Source of the DNA: an uncultured Synergistales bacterium
Lineage (GTDB): Bacteria > Synergistota > Synergistia > Synergistales > Aminobacteriaceae
Direction: 5' to 3'
Length of the DNA stretch: 64,000 nucleotides
Assembly (NCBI GenBank): GCA_905235735.1
Contig: CAJOMU010000006.1
Location: 60,443 to 124,442 of the forward strand
Shown here: positions 35,047 through 44,187 of the stretch, piece after piece
Layout of the letters: each line of letters starts with the position of its first letter
Position numbering within the stretch: position 1 is the first letter of the stretch
Translations under genes and position numbers: made by a program
Notes under the pieces: generated by a model
Databases searched by the model: none
What the model saw: the letters and a program-made list of their open reading frames with translations, nothing else
Told to the model about the DNA's origin: nothing

Positions 35047-36357
35047 ATGTTTAAGAAAACAGCAATACTCATGTTGGTTATGATGCTGCTGTCGGTCTCT
35101 TTGTCATGGGCTGATGAACCCGAAGCTGTATCTGCTGAACCAGAAGTATCAAAGGAAATTGTGAGCGCAGATTCAGAACCGGAACAGCCGGATGAACTTA
35201 CACTCAGGGAGAATGCAGTCAATGCAAAGGCAGCAGAACTCGAAGCACTTTCTGAATCACTGAAGGCACGTGAGGAATCATTACGTGAGCAGGAAACTAA
35301 CTTTGCACCAAGAGCAGCAGCACTCGCGAAGATGAATCGTGAGAACAATGCGGCATCAGCCTTGCTCGGAGGAAGAGAGAATCAGATTAAAGACAGAGAG
35401 CTTGCAATCATGAAGAGAGAGGCTGAACTCTCAAGACGTGAGAAGGCATTCGCAGAGGTAAGTCAGAAATTCACGACAGCAACGGAAGAATTAGCAGGAC
35501 GTGAGGCAGAACTCGCGAAGAGAGAAGCAAACCTTGCAGAACGTGAGAGTGAACTGAATGCAAAGATTTCTGCCAAAGAAGCCGCAGACAAACTCACCGA
35601 ACGTGAAACAGAACTCGTGAAGCGTGAGACAGCATTAACAGAACGTGAAGCAACTGGTAACCGTCTTCGTGAATTGGAATCTCAGCTCAACGAAAAGGAT
35701 TCAGCATTGAAGGCACGTGAAGATGCAGTAACAGCACGTGAGTCGAATGCAAAATCACAGGAAGAGAAATTATCTGAGCGTTCAAAGGAGATTGCATCAC
35801 ATGAGGAAGCACTCACTAAGAAGGAAGCCGATATAACAGCTCGTGAATCAGAACTCGACAATAAGAATAAGAAACTGGCAGAAGATTCATCAGCACTGAG
35901 TGCAAGAGAGACAGCATTAATCAACCGTGAAGTTGAAGCCAATGTGAAAGCAAATGAAGTTGCAGACATGGAAAAGCTAATAAAGGAACTTCCAGCATTT
36001 GACCCGAATAACTCAACGGAAGCGGCCATGATTCTGACGTACAACATTCCGGCCTCAAGAAGACGTGAGTTGATTGCAATGCAGAGGGCAGCATATCAGA
36101 AGTACAGTTCAAACAGAATTACTCAGGCATTCGAGGATTATGTTGCGGCGGCAGAGGCAGAACCAAATGCGAATTACCTTGCGGCATACTGGGCAGGACT
36201 TGCGGCGGAGAGACTGCGTAACAGAAGAGAAGATGCATTGACGTGGGCGAATAAGGCACTTGAGATTAACCCGAACTACAGACCTGCACAGGAACTCAAA
36301 CGCAGACTTGAAGCATCACGAGCACCTGCACAGCAGAGAAGACGTACAACACGCTAA
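35047..36357 (+). CDS. Exported coiled-coil protein with C-terminal TPR-like region
   Basis: A 436-residue protein starting at ATG 35047, with AAGGGAGG at 35031-35038. A signal peptide ends near SWA (residue 21). From about 50 to 320 it is a long coiled coil made of loose repeats such as AREAELAKRE and ARESELNAK, rich in E, A, K and R. The last 100 residues, with FEDYVAAAEAEPNANYLAAYWAGLAA and ANKALEINPNYRPAQ, look like two TPR units, followed by a basic tail ending RRTTR. It is probably a periplasmic or envelope structural protein; function unknown. Confidence 0.75.
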   Translation: MFKKTAILMLVMMLLSVSLSWADEPEAVSAEPEVSKEIVSADSEPEQPDELTLRENAVNAKAAELEALSESLKAREESLREQETNFAPRAAALAKMNRENNAASALLGGRENQIKDRELAIMKREAELSRREKAFAEVSQKFTTATEELAGREAELAKREANLAERESELNAKISAKEAADKLTERETELVKRETALTEREATGNRLRELESQLNEKDSALKAREDAVTARESNAKSQEEKLSERSKEIASHEEALTKKEADITARESELDNKNKKLAEDSSALSARETALINREVEANVKANEVADMEKLIKELPAFDPNNSTEAAMILTYNIPASRRRELIAMQRAAYQKYSSNRITQAFEDYVAAAEAEPNANYLAAYWAGLAAERLRNRREDALTWANKALEINPNYRPAQELKRRLEASRAPAQQRRRTTR

Positions 36358-36383
36358 TATTCACAGAGTATATTTGTAATTTT

Positions 36384-36419
36384 CCCCTCTGTTTATGTTA
36401 GCGGAGGGGATTTCGTTTT
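36384..36419 (+). terminator. Rho-independent terminator
   Basis: CCCCTC (36384-36389) pairs with GAGGGG (36404-36409), followed by a T-rich stretch. dnaJ begins 22 bases later with its own AGGAGGT. Confidence 0.75.
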
Positions 36420-36440
36420 AGAGGAGGTACTTTTAACAGT

Positions 36441-37574
36441 TTGGAAGACTTGTATGAAGTTCTTGGTGTTTCACGAGATGCATCACAGGCAGACATAAAG
36501 AAGGCATTCCGAAAACTTGCACGTGAATATCATCCTGATTCGCATCCCGGAGACAAAGAAATAGAAGAGAAGTTCAAGAAGATAAATGCAGCGTATTCAG
36601 TTCTGAATGACCCTGAGAAACGTGCACGCTATGATCAGTTCGGAACTGCGGACGGCAATGCGAATCCCTTCAGCGGCATGGGAGGAATGAATGTAGACTT
36701 AGGAGACCTGTTCGGCGATATGTTCTCGCAGGTATTCGGCGGAGGATTCGGAGGAAGTTCACGAAGAACGAATCCAAATGCACCGCGTCAGGGTGAAGAC
36801 ATTGAACAGACCGTAAAGATAACACTCCTTGAAGCCAGCACAGGAATCACACGAGACATTGAGGTAATGCGTTCGGAGAAATGCCAGCACTGTAACGGAA
36901 CAGGAGCAAAGCCGGACACAAAGCCTGAGACTTGTCCGACATGTAAAGGTCAAGGCCAAGTAAGACAATCACAGCAGACATTATTCGGTAATTTCGTGAG
37001 CATAACGACATGTCCTGACTGCAAGGGCAAAGGGAAAATCATCCGTGAGAAATGTGATGAGTGTCATGGTAGGGGAATGATTCGGAAGAAACATACAGTT
37101 GAGGTGAAGATACCTGCGGGAATTGAACGAGGAATGAGACTGCGAATTCCTAATGCAGGTGAGGACGGACTCAATGACGGCCCTCCAGGCGATTTATATC
37201 TCATGATTGACGTTGAGAAACATCCTGATTTTGAACGCGATGGCCCAGACCTTCACATGAATCTGATTCTCACATATCCGCAGGCGGTGCTGGGTACATC
37301 AGTGAACGTGAAGACGATTGACGGCAATGGAGCAGAGATAGATATTCCATCAGGGACGTATCACGGTCAGGTGTTCAAGGTGAAGGGAAGAGGAATGCCT
37401 AAACTTAATTCTCTTAATGCAAAGGGAGATATGTACGTTCATGCTTACGTTGAAATTCCTAAACAGCTTACGGAGAAACAGCGCGAACTGATAAAGGCAT
37501 TGGCAGATGAAATGAAAACGCCAGTTAATTCTGAGACTGGATTTTTCGACAGAGTAAAAAATTTTTTCAGCTAA
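36441..37574 (+). CDS. dnaJ: Chaperone protein DnaJ
   Basis: A 377-residue co-chaperone of DnaK. The J domain has HPD at 31-33; a short Gly/Phe-rich linker (75-105) is followed by four CxxCxGxG zinc units (CQHCNGTG, CPTCKGQG, CPDCKGKG, CDECHGRG), then the substrate-binding C-terminal domains. Start is TTG 36441, 13 bases after AGGAGGT. dnaK and grpE are not next to it, so this is an isolated copy; the slipin gene follows after 18 bases. Confidence 0.94.
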   Translation: MEDLYEVLGVSRDASQADIKKAFRKLAREYHPDSHPGDKEIEEKFKKINAAYSVLNDPEKRARYDQFGTADGNANPFSGMGGMNVDLGDLFGDMFSQVFGGGFGGSSRRTNPNAPRQGEDIEQTVKITLLEASTGITRDIEVMRSEKCQHCNGTGAKPDTKPETCPTCKGQGQVRQSQQTLFGNFVSITTCPDCKGKGKIIREKCDECHGRGMIRKKHTVEVKIPAGIERGMRLRIPNAGEDGLNDGPPGDLYLMIDVEKHPDFERDGPDLHMNLILTYPQAVLGTSVNVKTIDGNGAEIDIPSGTYHGQVFKVKGRGMPKLNSLNAKGDMYVHAYVEIPKQLTEKQRELIKALADEMKTPVNSETGFFDRVKNFFS

Positions 37575-37592
37575 GGGAATGGTGATTATATT

Positions 37593-38399
37593 ATGGTGAT
37601 TCATATGACAGATGTAGGCTCTATAATTTCAGGGCTTGGTTCAGTTGTAGTAGCATTATTCTTCCTGCTTATCGTGCTTTCAATGGCAATTCGTATTGTC
37701 CCCGAATACAGAAGGATTGTACTGTTCCGTCTTGGCCGTCTTGTTGGCAGTCGAGGGCCTGGAATAGTATTCATCATGCCGTTCATAGACAGGGCAGTTA
37801 CGGTTGACCTGCGAATTCTCACGCTTGATGTACCAGTTCAGGAAGTAATAACGAAGGATAACGTTGCAATCAAAGTTAATGCAGTCGTATATTTCCGTGT
37901 GCTTGAACCTGCGAAATCAGTTGTTGAAGTTGAAAATTATATAGTAGCGACAAGTCAGCTTGCACAGACAACATTGCGTTCTGTTGTAGGTTCAGTTGAA
38001 CTTGATGAAGTGCTTTCATCGAGAGAGAAAATCAACCAGGAGTTGCAGAAGATAATTGATGACAGGACAGATCCATGGGGCATTAAGGTGAGTGCAGTTG
38101 AGGTGAAAGAGCTTGAACTTCCCGAAGGAATGAAACGCGCTATGGCACGTCAGGCAGAAGCAGAACGTGAACGCAGAGCAAAAATTATCGCCGCAGAAGG
38201 AGAGTTACAGGCCGCCGAAAAATTATCGGAAGCTGCTCACAAAATGGAGACTTCACCCGTAACATTGCAGTTGAGATACTTGCAGACGATTCGAGAAATT
38301 TCAGGTGAACGTAACACGACAACGTTTTTCCCAATTCCTGTTGATCTGGTACAGCCATTCATAGACAGGATAACGTGCAAGGAGAAAAAAGATTCATGA
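37593..38399 (+). CDS. Slipin (stomatin/prohibitin SPFH family)
   Basis: A 268-residue membrane-bound SPFH protein. An N-terminal hydrophobic hairpin (about 8-35) precedes [20 protein letters not shown] and the band-7 domain, then a charged helix with [25 protein letters not shown], the usual oligomerisation part. Such proteins organise membrane domains and often pair with an NfeD partner, which is absent here. Its stop overlaps the start of alaS by four bases. ATG 37593 or ATG 37605 could start it. Confidence 0.88.
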   Translation: MVIHMTDVGSIISGLGSVVVALFFLLIVLSMAIRIVPEYRRIVLFRLGRLVGSRGPGIVFIMPFIDRAVTVDLRILTLDVPVQEVITKDNVAIKVNAVVYFRVLEPAKSVVEVENYIVATSQLAQTTLRSVVGSVELDEVLSSREKINQELQKIIDDRTDPWGIKVSAVEVKELELPEGMKRAMARQAEAERERRAKIIAAEGELQAAEKLSEAAHKMETSPVTLQLRYLQTIREISGERNTTTFFPIPVDLVQPFIDRITCKEKKDS

Positions 38400-41038
38400 T
38401 GAAATATAGAAGTGCAAGAGAACTCCGCGAGATGTTCATAAAGTTCTGGGAGGAAAAAGGCTCAAAACATCTTGAGAGTTTCTCATTAGTTCCCGATGAT
38501 CCCTCACTGCTCTTCACTATTGCGGGAATGGTTCCCCTCAAGCCATATTATCTTGGCATCAAAGAACCCGAATATCCGAGAGTAGTAACAAGTCAGAAGT
38601 GTGTGCGAACGAATGACATTGAGAACGTTGGACGTACAGCTAGACATCATACGTTCTTTGAGATGCTCGGAAACTTCACGTGGGGAAGTTACTTCAAGAA
38701 TGAGGCAATATCTTGGGCATGGGAATTCCTGACGGAGAGAATCGGACTTGAACCTGAAAGATTGTACGCAACGATATATCTCGATGATGAAGAAGCGTTT
38801 AATGCTTGGCGGAAATTTCTCCCAGAGAACAAGATATATCGCTTTGACGAAAAAGATAACTACTGGTTCATGGGTGATACCGGGCCATGCGGGCCATGTT
38901 CGGAGATATATTACGACAGAGGCGAGAAGTATTCGTGCGGAAAACCAACGTGCGGAGTTGGGTGCGACTGTGACAGATATATGGAAATCTGGAATCTCGT
39001 GTTCACACAGTTTGACAAACAGAAGGACGGAAGCCTTCCCTCATTGCCTCATAAGAACATTGATACAGGAATGGGACTTGAAAGACTAGCATCAGTTGTT
39101 CAAGGTGTTGATACGGATTATGAGACTGACCTCTTCACACCATTGATTGAACATACATGCAAACGTGCAGGCATAAAATACGGAGCTGATTCTAAAAATG
39201 ACATGGCCGTTAGAGTTATTGCAGACCATGTTAGAAGTGTTGCGTTCATGCTTGCAGATGGAGTATTACCCTCAAATGATGGGCCTGGCTATGTATTGAG
39301 ACGATTATTGAGGCGTGCAGTTCGATTCGGAAAGCTATTAGGTTTTGATGATATGTTCCTGTGCGAATACATGCCCATACTGATTGATATTATGGGTAAT
39401 CCGTACCGTGAACTGATTACGCAGAGGCCGGTTATTGAACAGATAATCACGCTTGAGGAAGAGAAGTTCAACAAGACATTGAAGCAGGGAACAGAACTTT
39501 TTGATGATGAAATAGCGAAACTGAAATCACAAAAACGAACAGAGATTCCTGGTGATGTAATCTTCACTCTCTATGATACATACGGATTTCCTCCAGAACT
39601 CACGAGAGAAATGGCAAATGAACAGGGCTTCACTCTCGATGAAGAAGGATTCACCAGAGCAATGACGGAACAGAGAGAACGTGCAAGGTCATCAAGCAAG
39701 CAGAAGAGGAGTGCACTTGCTGGAGACATATACACTGAACTTGAGAATGAGACAGGCAAGACAAAGTTCACCGGCTACGAGAAGAATTTAGACACAGGAA
39801 AGATACTCGCACTGATAGATTCAGAAGGCAGGACTGAAAGCATAACAGGCCCGTGTGAATGCGAAATAGTTCTTGATGTTACACCTTTCTATGCTGAAAG
39901 AGGCGGTGAAGTTGGCGATACGGGAACAATGACGGTCTCAGGCCATGAAGTTAGAATCACGAACGTAATCCCTCACGGAAATATCATCGTTCACACAGCG
40001 AAACTCGAATCAGCATTCACAATCAGCGTAGGAGATGAGGCAGTATGTACTGTTGATGATGAACGCAGAAGCGCAATCAGACGCAATCATACAGCAACGC
40101 ATTTGCTTCATGAGGCACTTGGACGTGTACTTGGCCGTCATGTGAGACAGGCAGGTTCATTAGTTACTGATGAATTTCTGAGATTCGATTTCACACATCA
40201 TTCTGCTGTTACTGATGATGAGATTGCGAAGGCCGAAGAGATAATCAACCGTGAGATACTGAAGAACATTGAAGTAGACATATCAGAACATGCAAAAGAG
40301 GAAGCACAATCATTGGGAGCAAAGGCACTGTTCGATGAGAAATACGGAGATGTAGTGAGAGTAGTAAACGTTGAGGGCTTCTCGATGGAATTATGCGGAG
40401 GCTTGCACGTAAAACGCACAGGTGATATTGGGAGCTTCAAGATACTTCGTGAGGAGAGCATTGGATCAGGCACACGTAGGATACTTGCTACAACGGGAAT
40501 GAATGTTCTCGTGATACTTCAGAAATTATTCACGCTCAGACGATCAATGACAGCATTACTTGCGACAGATGAAGACAATCTCAACGAGAAGGCACGTGCA
40601 TTAGTAGATGAAGTGAGGACTATGCGTTCAGAGATACAGGCGGCCAAGCTGAGAGAAGTACTCGATAACTCCGAGAGATTTCTTGAACGTGAAGAAGTAA
40701 ACGGCATTTTGATTCAGACGGGCAGATTTATTGACGTACAGCCTAATATGCTGCGTGAAATTGGAGACAAGGCACGTTCGAGACCAGAACCTAACGTTGT
40801 GATTCTTGCATCACGGAACACAGAAGACGATTCATGTCAGCTTGTAGTGATGTCGAGTGATTCAGCTGTGTCTATGGGAGTGAATGCAGGTGCACTAGTG
40901 AAGGAAGCATGTGCAATTCTCGGCGGTAAGGGCGGAGGCAGAAAGAATCTTGCGCAGGGTGGAGGTCGTGAAGGTTCGAAACTTGAAGAGGCATTGAAAC
41001 ATATTCATGAGCTTGTTGAATCTCAGGTGCAGAAATGA
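38396..41038 (+). CDS. alaS: Alanyl-tRNA synthetase
   Basis: An 880-residue class II synthetase. The start is ATG 38396 (AAGGAG 11 bases upstream); the longer frame would overlap the slipin gene further. The catalytic core has [14 protein letters not shown] and [10 protein letters not shown]; the editing domain has [11 protein letters not shown] and [13 protein letters not shown] with zinc-type ligands; the C-Ala domain has [15 protein letters not shown]. Four-base overlaps on both sides couple it with slipin and ruvX. Confidence 0.95.
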   Translation: MMKYRSARELREMFIKFWEEKGSKHLESFSLVPDDPSLLFTIAGMVPLKPYYLGIKEPEYPRVVTSQKCVRTNDIENVGRTARHHTFFEMLGNFTWGSYFKNEAISWAWEFLTERIGLEPERLYATIYLDDEEAFNAWRKFLPENKIYRFDEKDNYWFMGDTGPCGPCSEIYYDRGEKYSCGKPTCGVGCDCDRYMEIWNLVFTQFDKQKDGSLPSLPHKNIDTGMGLERLASVVQGVDTDYETDLFTPLIEHTCKRAGIKYGADSKNDMAVRVIADHVRSVAFMLADGVLPSNDGPGYVLRRLLRRAVRFGKLLGFDDMFLCEYMPILIDIMGNPYRELITQRPVIEQIITLEEEKFNKTLKQGTELFDDEIAKLKSQKRTEIPGDVIFTLYDTYGFPPELTREMANEQGFTLDEEGFTRAMTEQRERARSSSKQKRSALAGDIYTELENETGKTKFTGYEKNLDTGKILALIDSEGRTESITGPCECEIVLDVTPFYAERGGEVGDTGTMTVSGHEVRITNVIPHGNIIVHTAKLESAFTISVGDEAVCTVDDERRSAIRRNHTATHLLHEALGRVLGRHVRQAGSLVTDEFLRFDFTHHSAVTDDEIAKAEEIINREILKNIEVDISEHAKEEAQSLGAKALFDEKYGDVVRVVNVEGFSMELCGGLHVKRTGDIGSFKILREESIGSGTRRILATTGMNVLVILQKLFTLRRSMTALLATDEDNLNEKARALVDEVRTMRSEIQAAKLREVLDNSERFLEREEVNGILIQTGRFIDVQPNMLREIGDKARSRPEPNVVILASRNTEDDSCQLVVMSSDSAVSMGVNAGALVKEACAILGGKGGGRKNLAQGGGREGSKLEEALKHIHELVESQVQK

Positions 41039-41448
41039 GTTCAAATCGTGTTCTCGCTCTTGATGTCGGAAGTGTGAGAATTGGAGCGGCAATTTCAGAT
41101 TCATCTCGAATAATTGCACAGGGTCTCGGCGTATGGAATGCTGAAACATGGCGTGATGATTTCGACGAGTGCATGAAGACCTATGACCCTTCAGTTATTG
41201 TCATTGGACTTCCATTGAGGACTGACGGAAGAAAAAGCGAGGCAGGAGAAAGAATACTTGCGCTTGTTGATGAGCTGAGAACGAAATATCCTGAACGTGA
41301 ATTCATTATGCATGATGAGAGATTTACGACTGTGATTGCACAGCAAGTTTTGATTGATGCAGATGTATCGCGTAAACGAAGACGCAAGAGTGTGGATAAG
41401 ATTGCGGCGGTATTGATTCTCGAAAGCTGGTTAGAATCGAATCGCTGA
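41035..41448 (+). CDS. ruvX: RuvX/YqgF RNase H-fold nuclease
   Basis: A 137-residue protein of the YqgF family, thought to process the 16S rRNA precursor or resolve Holliday junctions. LALDVGSVRIGAAISD carries the first metal Asp, VIGLPLRTDG and MHDERFTT the other site residues. The gene overlaps alaS by four bases, an arrangement seen in many bacteria (alaS-yqgF). Confidence 0.92.
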   Translation: MSSNRVLALDVGSVRIGAAISDSSRIIAQGLGVWNAETWRDDFDECMKTYDPSVIVIGLPLRTDGRKSEAGERILALVDELRTKYPEREFIMHDERFTTVIAQQVLIDADVSRKRRRKSVDKIAAVLILESWLESNR

Positions 41449-41454
41449 ATACAT

Positions 41455-41488
41455 TCCCTCTCTGAAAAAAGGGAGGGATATTTTTTTT
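41455..41488 (+). terminator. Rho-independent terminator after ruvX
   Basis: TCCCTC (41455-41460) pairs with GAGGGA (41473-41478), then eight T. The T run touches the end of the convergent toxin gene. Confidence 0.85.
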
Positions 41489-41906
41489 ATTCTGCATCAA
41501 ATATATTCATAAAATATTCTTCCGGTGTGAATGCTTTCACTTTGCTGTTCTGAAAATCTTTCGTGTTCCGTGTGATGATGTAGTCTGCATTGATTCGTTC
41601 TGCGGTGGCACTCTGTACGGCATCTTCATAATCTTTCCATTTCATATTTGCGGCAATCTCCAAGTCAGAGAAATGCAAATCTACAACCTTGAACGTTAAG
41701 GCCAGAGCAATAAACATCTCTTGCATTCGGTCAGGAGTTAATTCTTTCCGCATCACGTAGGAGATGTTTACAAAGCTCACAGCTGAAATATACCCTTCAA
41801 CAATATTATCCTCGCAGTATCCCCAAATTCTGAGAGAGTCAGCGAAATACGGCTCTCTTATTTGCAGAACATCAAGCAATACATTCGTGTCAATCAGCAA
41901 GCGCAT
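41487..41906 (-). CDS. PIN-domain toxin (PIN_3 type)
   Basis: A 139-residue PIN ribonuclease, the toxin of a two-gene module. LLIDTNVLLDVL has the first metal Asp, KDYEDAVQ the central acidic pair, and IITRNTKDF the last Asp. SFVNISYVM is usual for the PIN_3 group, where the VapC glutamate is replaced by Asn. PIN toxins usually cut tRNA or rRNA. It overlaps the antitoxin by 17 bases and is convergent with ruvX. Confidence 0.82.
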   Translation of the reverse strand: MRLLIDTNVLLDVLQIREPYFADSLRIWGYCEDNIVEGYISAVSFVNISYVMRKELTPDRMQEMFIALALTFKVVDLHFSDLEIAANMKWKDYEDAVQSATAERINADYIITRNTKDFQNSKVKAFTPEEYFMNIFDAE

Positions 41907-42132
41907 ATTTTCTCCTCAATGCTTCCTCTCTGATTTTATCCACGTCAATATCTCCGCGAATAATACCTGCAACCTTCTCAGCAATCAACGATACAACCTT
42001 ACCTCTTGGAAGAAACCTGCCGATTTCTTTTCCGTTCTTCGTCATGATTATCTCTTCTCCGTTTTCCATCATGTCGAGATATTCGCTTATGTGTTCCTGA
42101 ATTGCTTCCCTCGTTGCTATTGAACTTAGCAT
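41890..42132 (-). CDS. Phd/YefM-type antitoxin
   Basis: An 80-residue protein with the Phd-like pattern MENGEEIIMTKNGKEIGRFLP; the C-terminal part (DIDVDKIREEALRRKYALAD) would wrap the toxin. Antitoxins of this type bind and inhibit the toxin and repress their promoter. AGGAGG precedes ATG 42132. It is the first gene of the pair. Confidence 0.8.
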   Translation of the reverse strand: MLSSIATREAIQEHISEYLDMMENGEEIIMTKNGKEIGRFLPRGKVVSLIAEKVAGIIRGDIDVDKIREEALRRKYALAD

Positions 42133-42234
42133 AAACTAATCCTCCTAAAAATTATCTGTATGTACTTGTATTATATACGCACATAAAAAACCAGCCTTCG
42201 TTTTGAATTTCTCTCCTGAAGCTGTCATTAAGAC

Positions 42235-42269
42235 ACAAAAAATAGGACGTGCATTTTCACACGCCCTAT
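42235..42269 (-). terminator. Terminator after the 136-residue exported protein gene
   Basis: ATAGGACGTG (42242-42251) pairs with CACGCCCTAT (42260-42269) with one wobble. On the minus strand it is followed by a T run (A run at 42235-42241). A weaker hairpin with a T run follows at about 42185-42228. Confidence 0.8.
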
Positions 42270-42285
42270 CAAGTTTTTGAATGTC

Positions 42286-42696
42286 TCACTCATTATATTT
42301 TACACTGTAATAATGACCCAAGTTATCAAAAGCCTCACCATCTTCATTAATGGTCATCTTGCTGATTTTCGAGAGGTTAATGTTGTAAATTGATATGTAA
42401 AGGCTGTCTCTGAAATACACCCGCATATCCCAATGACGAAATCTCTGGCGGTTCGGATTCCTGATTTGAATATCCGTATAGTACCCGCTACTAAGAGGAA
42501 ATGCACCGGTGATCTCATCCTGATCAAAGTCAAATTTGCTATTCTCTGAAGGACTCAGATACAATCTGTACATTACCAAACCCGTAGAATTCACGAGCCT
42601 GAAGTCAAGATTCAACGCTGAAGCACTGACCGCAAACATCATGACGAAGATAAATGCAAAAACTGCTTTCTTCACAAACGAAAAATTCTTGGACAT
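42286..42696 (-). CDS. Small exported protein, paralogue 1
   Basis: A 136-residue protein with a signal peptide ending ASA (about residue 26). The mature part begins LNLDFRLVNSTGLVMYRLYLSPSENSKF and has FRHWDMRVYFRDS and INLSKISKMTIN. This pattern (an N-terminal strand with N.TG, SPS.. near the middle, then W-D-R) is found in a group of small secreted bacterial proteins of unknown function. It lies next to a similar gene and is therefore a duplicate. No catalytic residues are obvious. Confidence 0.7.
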   Translation of the reverse strand: MSKNFSFVKKAVFAFIFVMMFAVSASALNLDFRLVNSTGLVMYRLYLSPSENSKFDFDQDEITGAFPLSSGYYTDIQIRNPNRQRFRHWDMRVYFRDSLYISIYNINLSKISKMTINEDGEAFDNLGHYYSVKYNE

Positions 42697-42734
42697 TATA
42701 TCTCCCTCCCGTAAAGTTTAAGGAATTTTATCAT

Positions 42735-43157
42735 CTACTTTGGCTTCGTTGAATTGTAATACTTACCTAAATCATCAATGCCTCTTCCGTCAACATTAAT
42801 GGTTATTGTTTTGATCTTTGAGAGGTTAATATTGTGAAATTCCCAATATTTTCCGTCCCTGAAGATAACACGCATATCCCAATGTCTGAATTTCATACGT
42901 TCAGCATTGTTGCTCATGTTGATGTTCATGCTGTTTCCAATTCCGACCGGGAAACCATCACCCACAATTTCATCATTATCCCAATCCCATTTACTGAACT
43001 CAGAAGGGCTTAAATATAACCTGTATATCATCATACCGCTTCTGTTCACGAGCCTGAAATTGAGATCCAAATTTGCAGCATAAACTACTCCTGATGAAAG
43101 AACAAGCACAACACACGCAATAAAAAATACTTTCAAAAGAGAAAACTTTTTGCTCAT
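42735..43157 (-). CDS. Small exported protein, paralogue 2
   Basis: A 140-residue relative of the downstream gene, with a signal peptide ending VYA (about residue 27). It shares LNFRLVNRSG, YRLYLSPSEFSKWDWDNDEIVG, FRHWDMRVIFRDGKYW and INLSKIKTITIN. The two differ mainly in the signal peptide and a central loop, which suggests an old tandem duplication. Function unknown. GGGGG lies upstream of ATG 43157. Confidence 0.7.
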   Translation of the reverse strand: MSKKFSLLKVFFIACVVLVLSSGVVYAANLDLNFRLVNRSGMMIYRLYLSPSEFSKWDWDNDEIVGDGFPVGIGNSMNINMSNNAERMKFRHWDMRVIFRDGKYWEFHNINLSKIKTITINVDGRGIDDLGKYYNSTKPK

Positions 43158-43230
43158 ATTCTTTCCCCCTGATAAATTTTATATGGATATTTGGGATTAT
43201 AGCATGAAAATATCATATAGCATAAGGCAT

Positions 43231-43270
43231 AAAAAAACAGCTCCCGTTGTAAGTTTCATTCGGAAGCTGT
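43231..43270 (-). terminator. Terminator after the acidic protein gene
   Basis: CAGCTCCCG (43238-43246) pairs with CGGAAGCTG (43261-43269) with a wobble; on the minus strand a seven-base T run follows. It ends the htpG transcript. Confidence 0.75.
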
Positions 43271-43293
43271 CATTAATCTTTTTTCATATTGCA

Positions 43294-44184
43294 TTAATCT
43301 CCGAACAGTCCAAGTATATCTGAAAGGTCTACTGAATCATTCTCTTCTTCTACCCGTGTCTTTATTGCTGTTGTCTCATCTTCAAGTTTCTTCCGTGCTT
43401 CGAGAATACTTTTCGCCTGTTCGAGCTGTTTTATTGCCACATCACGATAACCATTGTCATATAGAATCATTGCCGCATTCGTGATGTATCCTCCGAGAAA
43501 CGCTTCATACTTCTTCGCATCTGCTTCTGCCTTGTCGAAATCCCCCTGAAACTTTCCAGTGAACTGTTTTGCGAACTTCTCAACCTCATGTGAAAGCAAT
43601 TCCCCGCTGATTGCACTCAGCTCATCAAGCATCTTGTCGAATTCCGTCTTAGTGGAAACCAGATCTACATAACGCTTGCCTGACGTGAAATCGTAATCCA
43701 GTGTCTCGCCGGAATAATCCTTCTTTGATTTAGTTCCAGTTTCAGATTCGGTTTGCGTTTCAGATTCAGTTTCGGATTCTGAGATTGCATCTGTTTCCTG
43801 TTCTGTTGTAGTCTCAGCTTCAGGTTCGGTTTGCGGTTCAGATTCAGTTTCGGATTCTGATTCTTGCGATTCGTATTCAGATTCAGATTCTTGCTCGGGT
43901 TCTTGCTCTTGCGGTTCAGGTTCAGGAATCGTTTCTGTCTCCTGCTGAGGCTCTTCTGATTCTAATTCTTCTAGTTCTTCCTTCAGTTCCTCTTTCAGTG
44001 CTTCTTCAAGGAGTTCCGCTTTCTCATCAATCAGACGACCAAGCCGTTCAATCCCAGAAAATTCTTCAGGTTCAGGTTCAGATTCAGCCTCATCAATTAC
44101 AACTATAACAGGAGGCAGTAACTTTTCTTCTTCCTCTTGAGGCTTCGCTTTCTTCTTCAGGAGTGCTGCTCTCAGGAACGGCAT
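43294..44184 (-). CDS. Acidic low-complexity protein downstream of htpG
   Basis: A 296-residue cytoplasmic protein without a signal peptide. Residues 15-160 are extremely acidic and built from runs of Glu, Gln, Pro, Ser and Thr, with SESET-like units. Residues 165-275 are ordinary helical sequence, rich in A, K and E, with two likely helical pairs. I do not recognise it. It starts three bases after htpG ends, so it is cotranscribed with the chaperone. The disordered part could bind basic proteins or RNA, but there is no evidence for this. Confidence 0.65.
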   Translation of the reverse strand: MPFLRAALLKKKAKPQEEEEKLLPPVIVVIDEAESEPEPEEFSGIERLGRLIDEKAELLEEALKEELKEELEELESEEPQQETETIPEPEPQEQEPEQESESEYESQESESETESEPQTEPEAETTTEQETDAISESETESETQTESETGTKSKKDYSGETLDYDFTSGKRYVDLVSTKTEFDKMLDELSAISGELLSHEVEKFAKQFTGKFQGDFDKAEADAKKYEAFLGGYITNAAMILYDNGYRDVAIKQLEQAKSILEARKKLEDETTAIKTRVEEENDSVDLSDILGLFGD

Positions 44185-44187
44185 CTT

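Noticed and set aside
43740..43980. Possible CRISPR or direct repeats (TTCAGATTC-like units)
   Set aside because: They are the complement of Glu/Ser codon runs in the acidic protein; spacing is irregular and there are no spacers.
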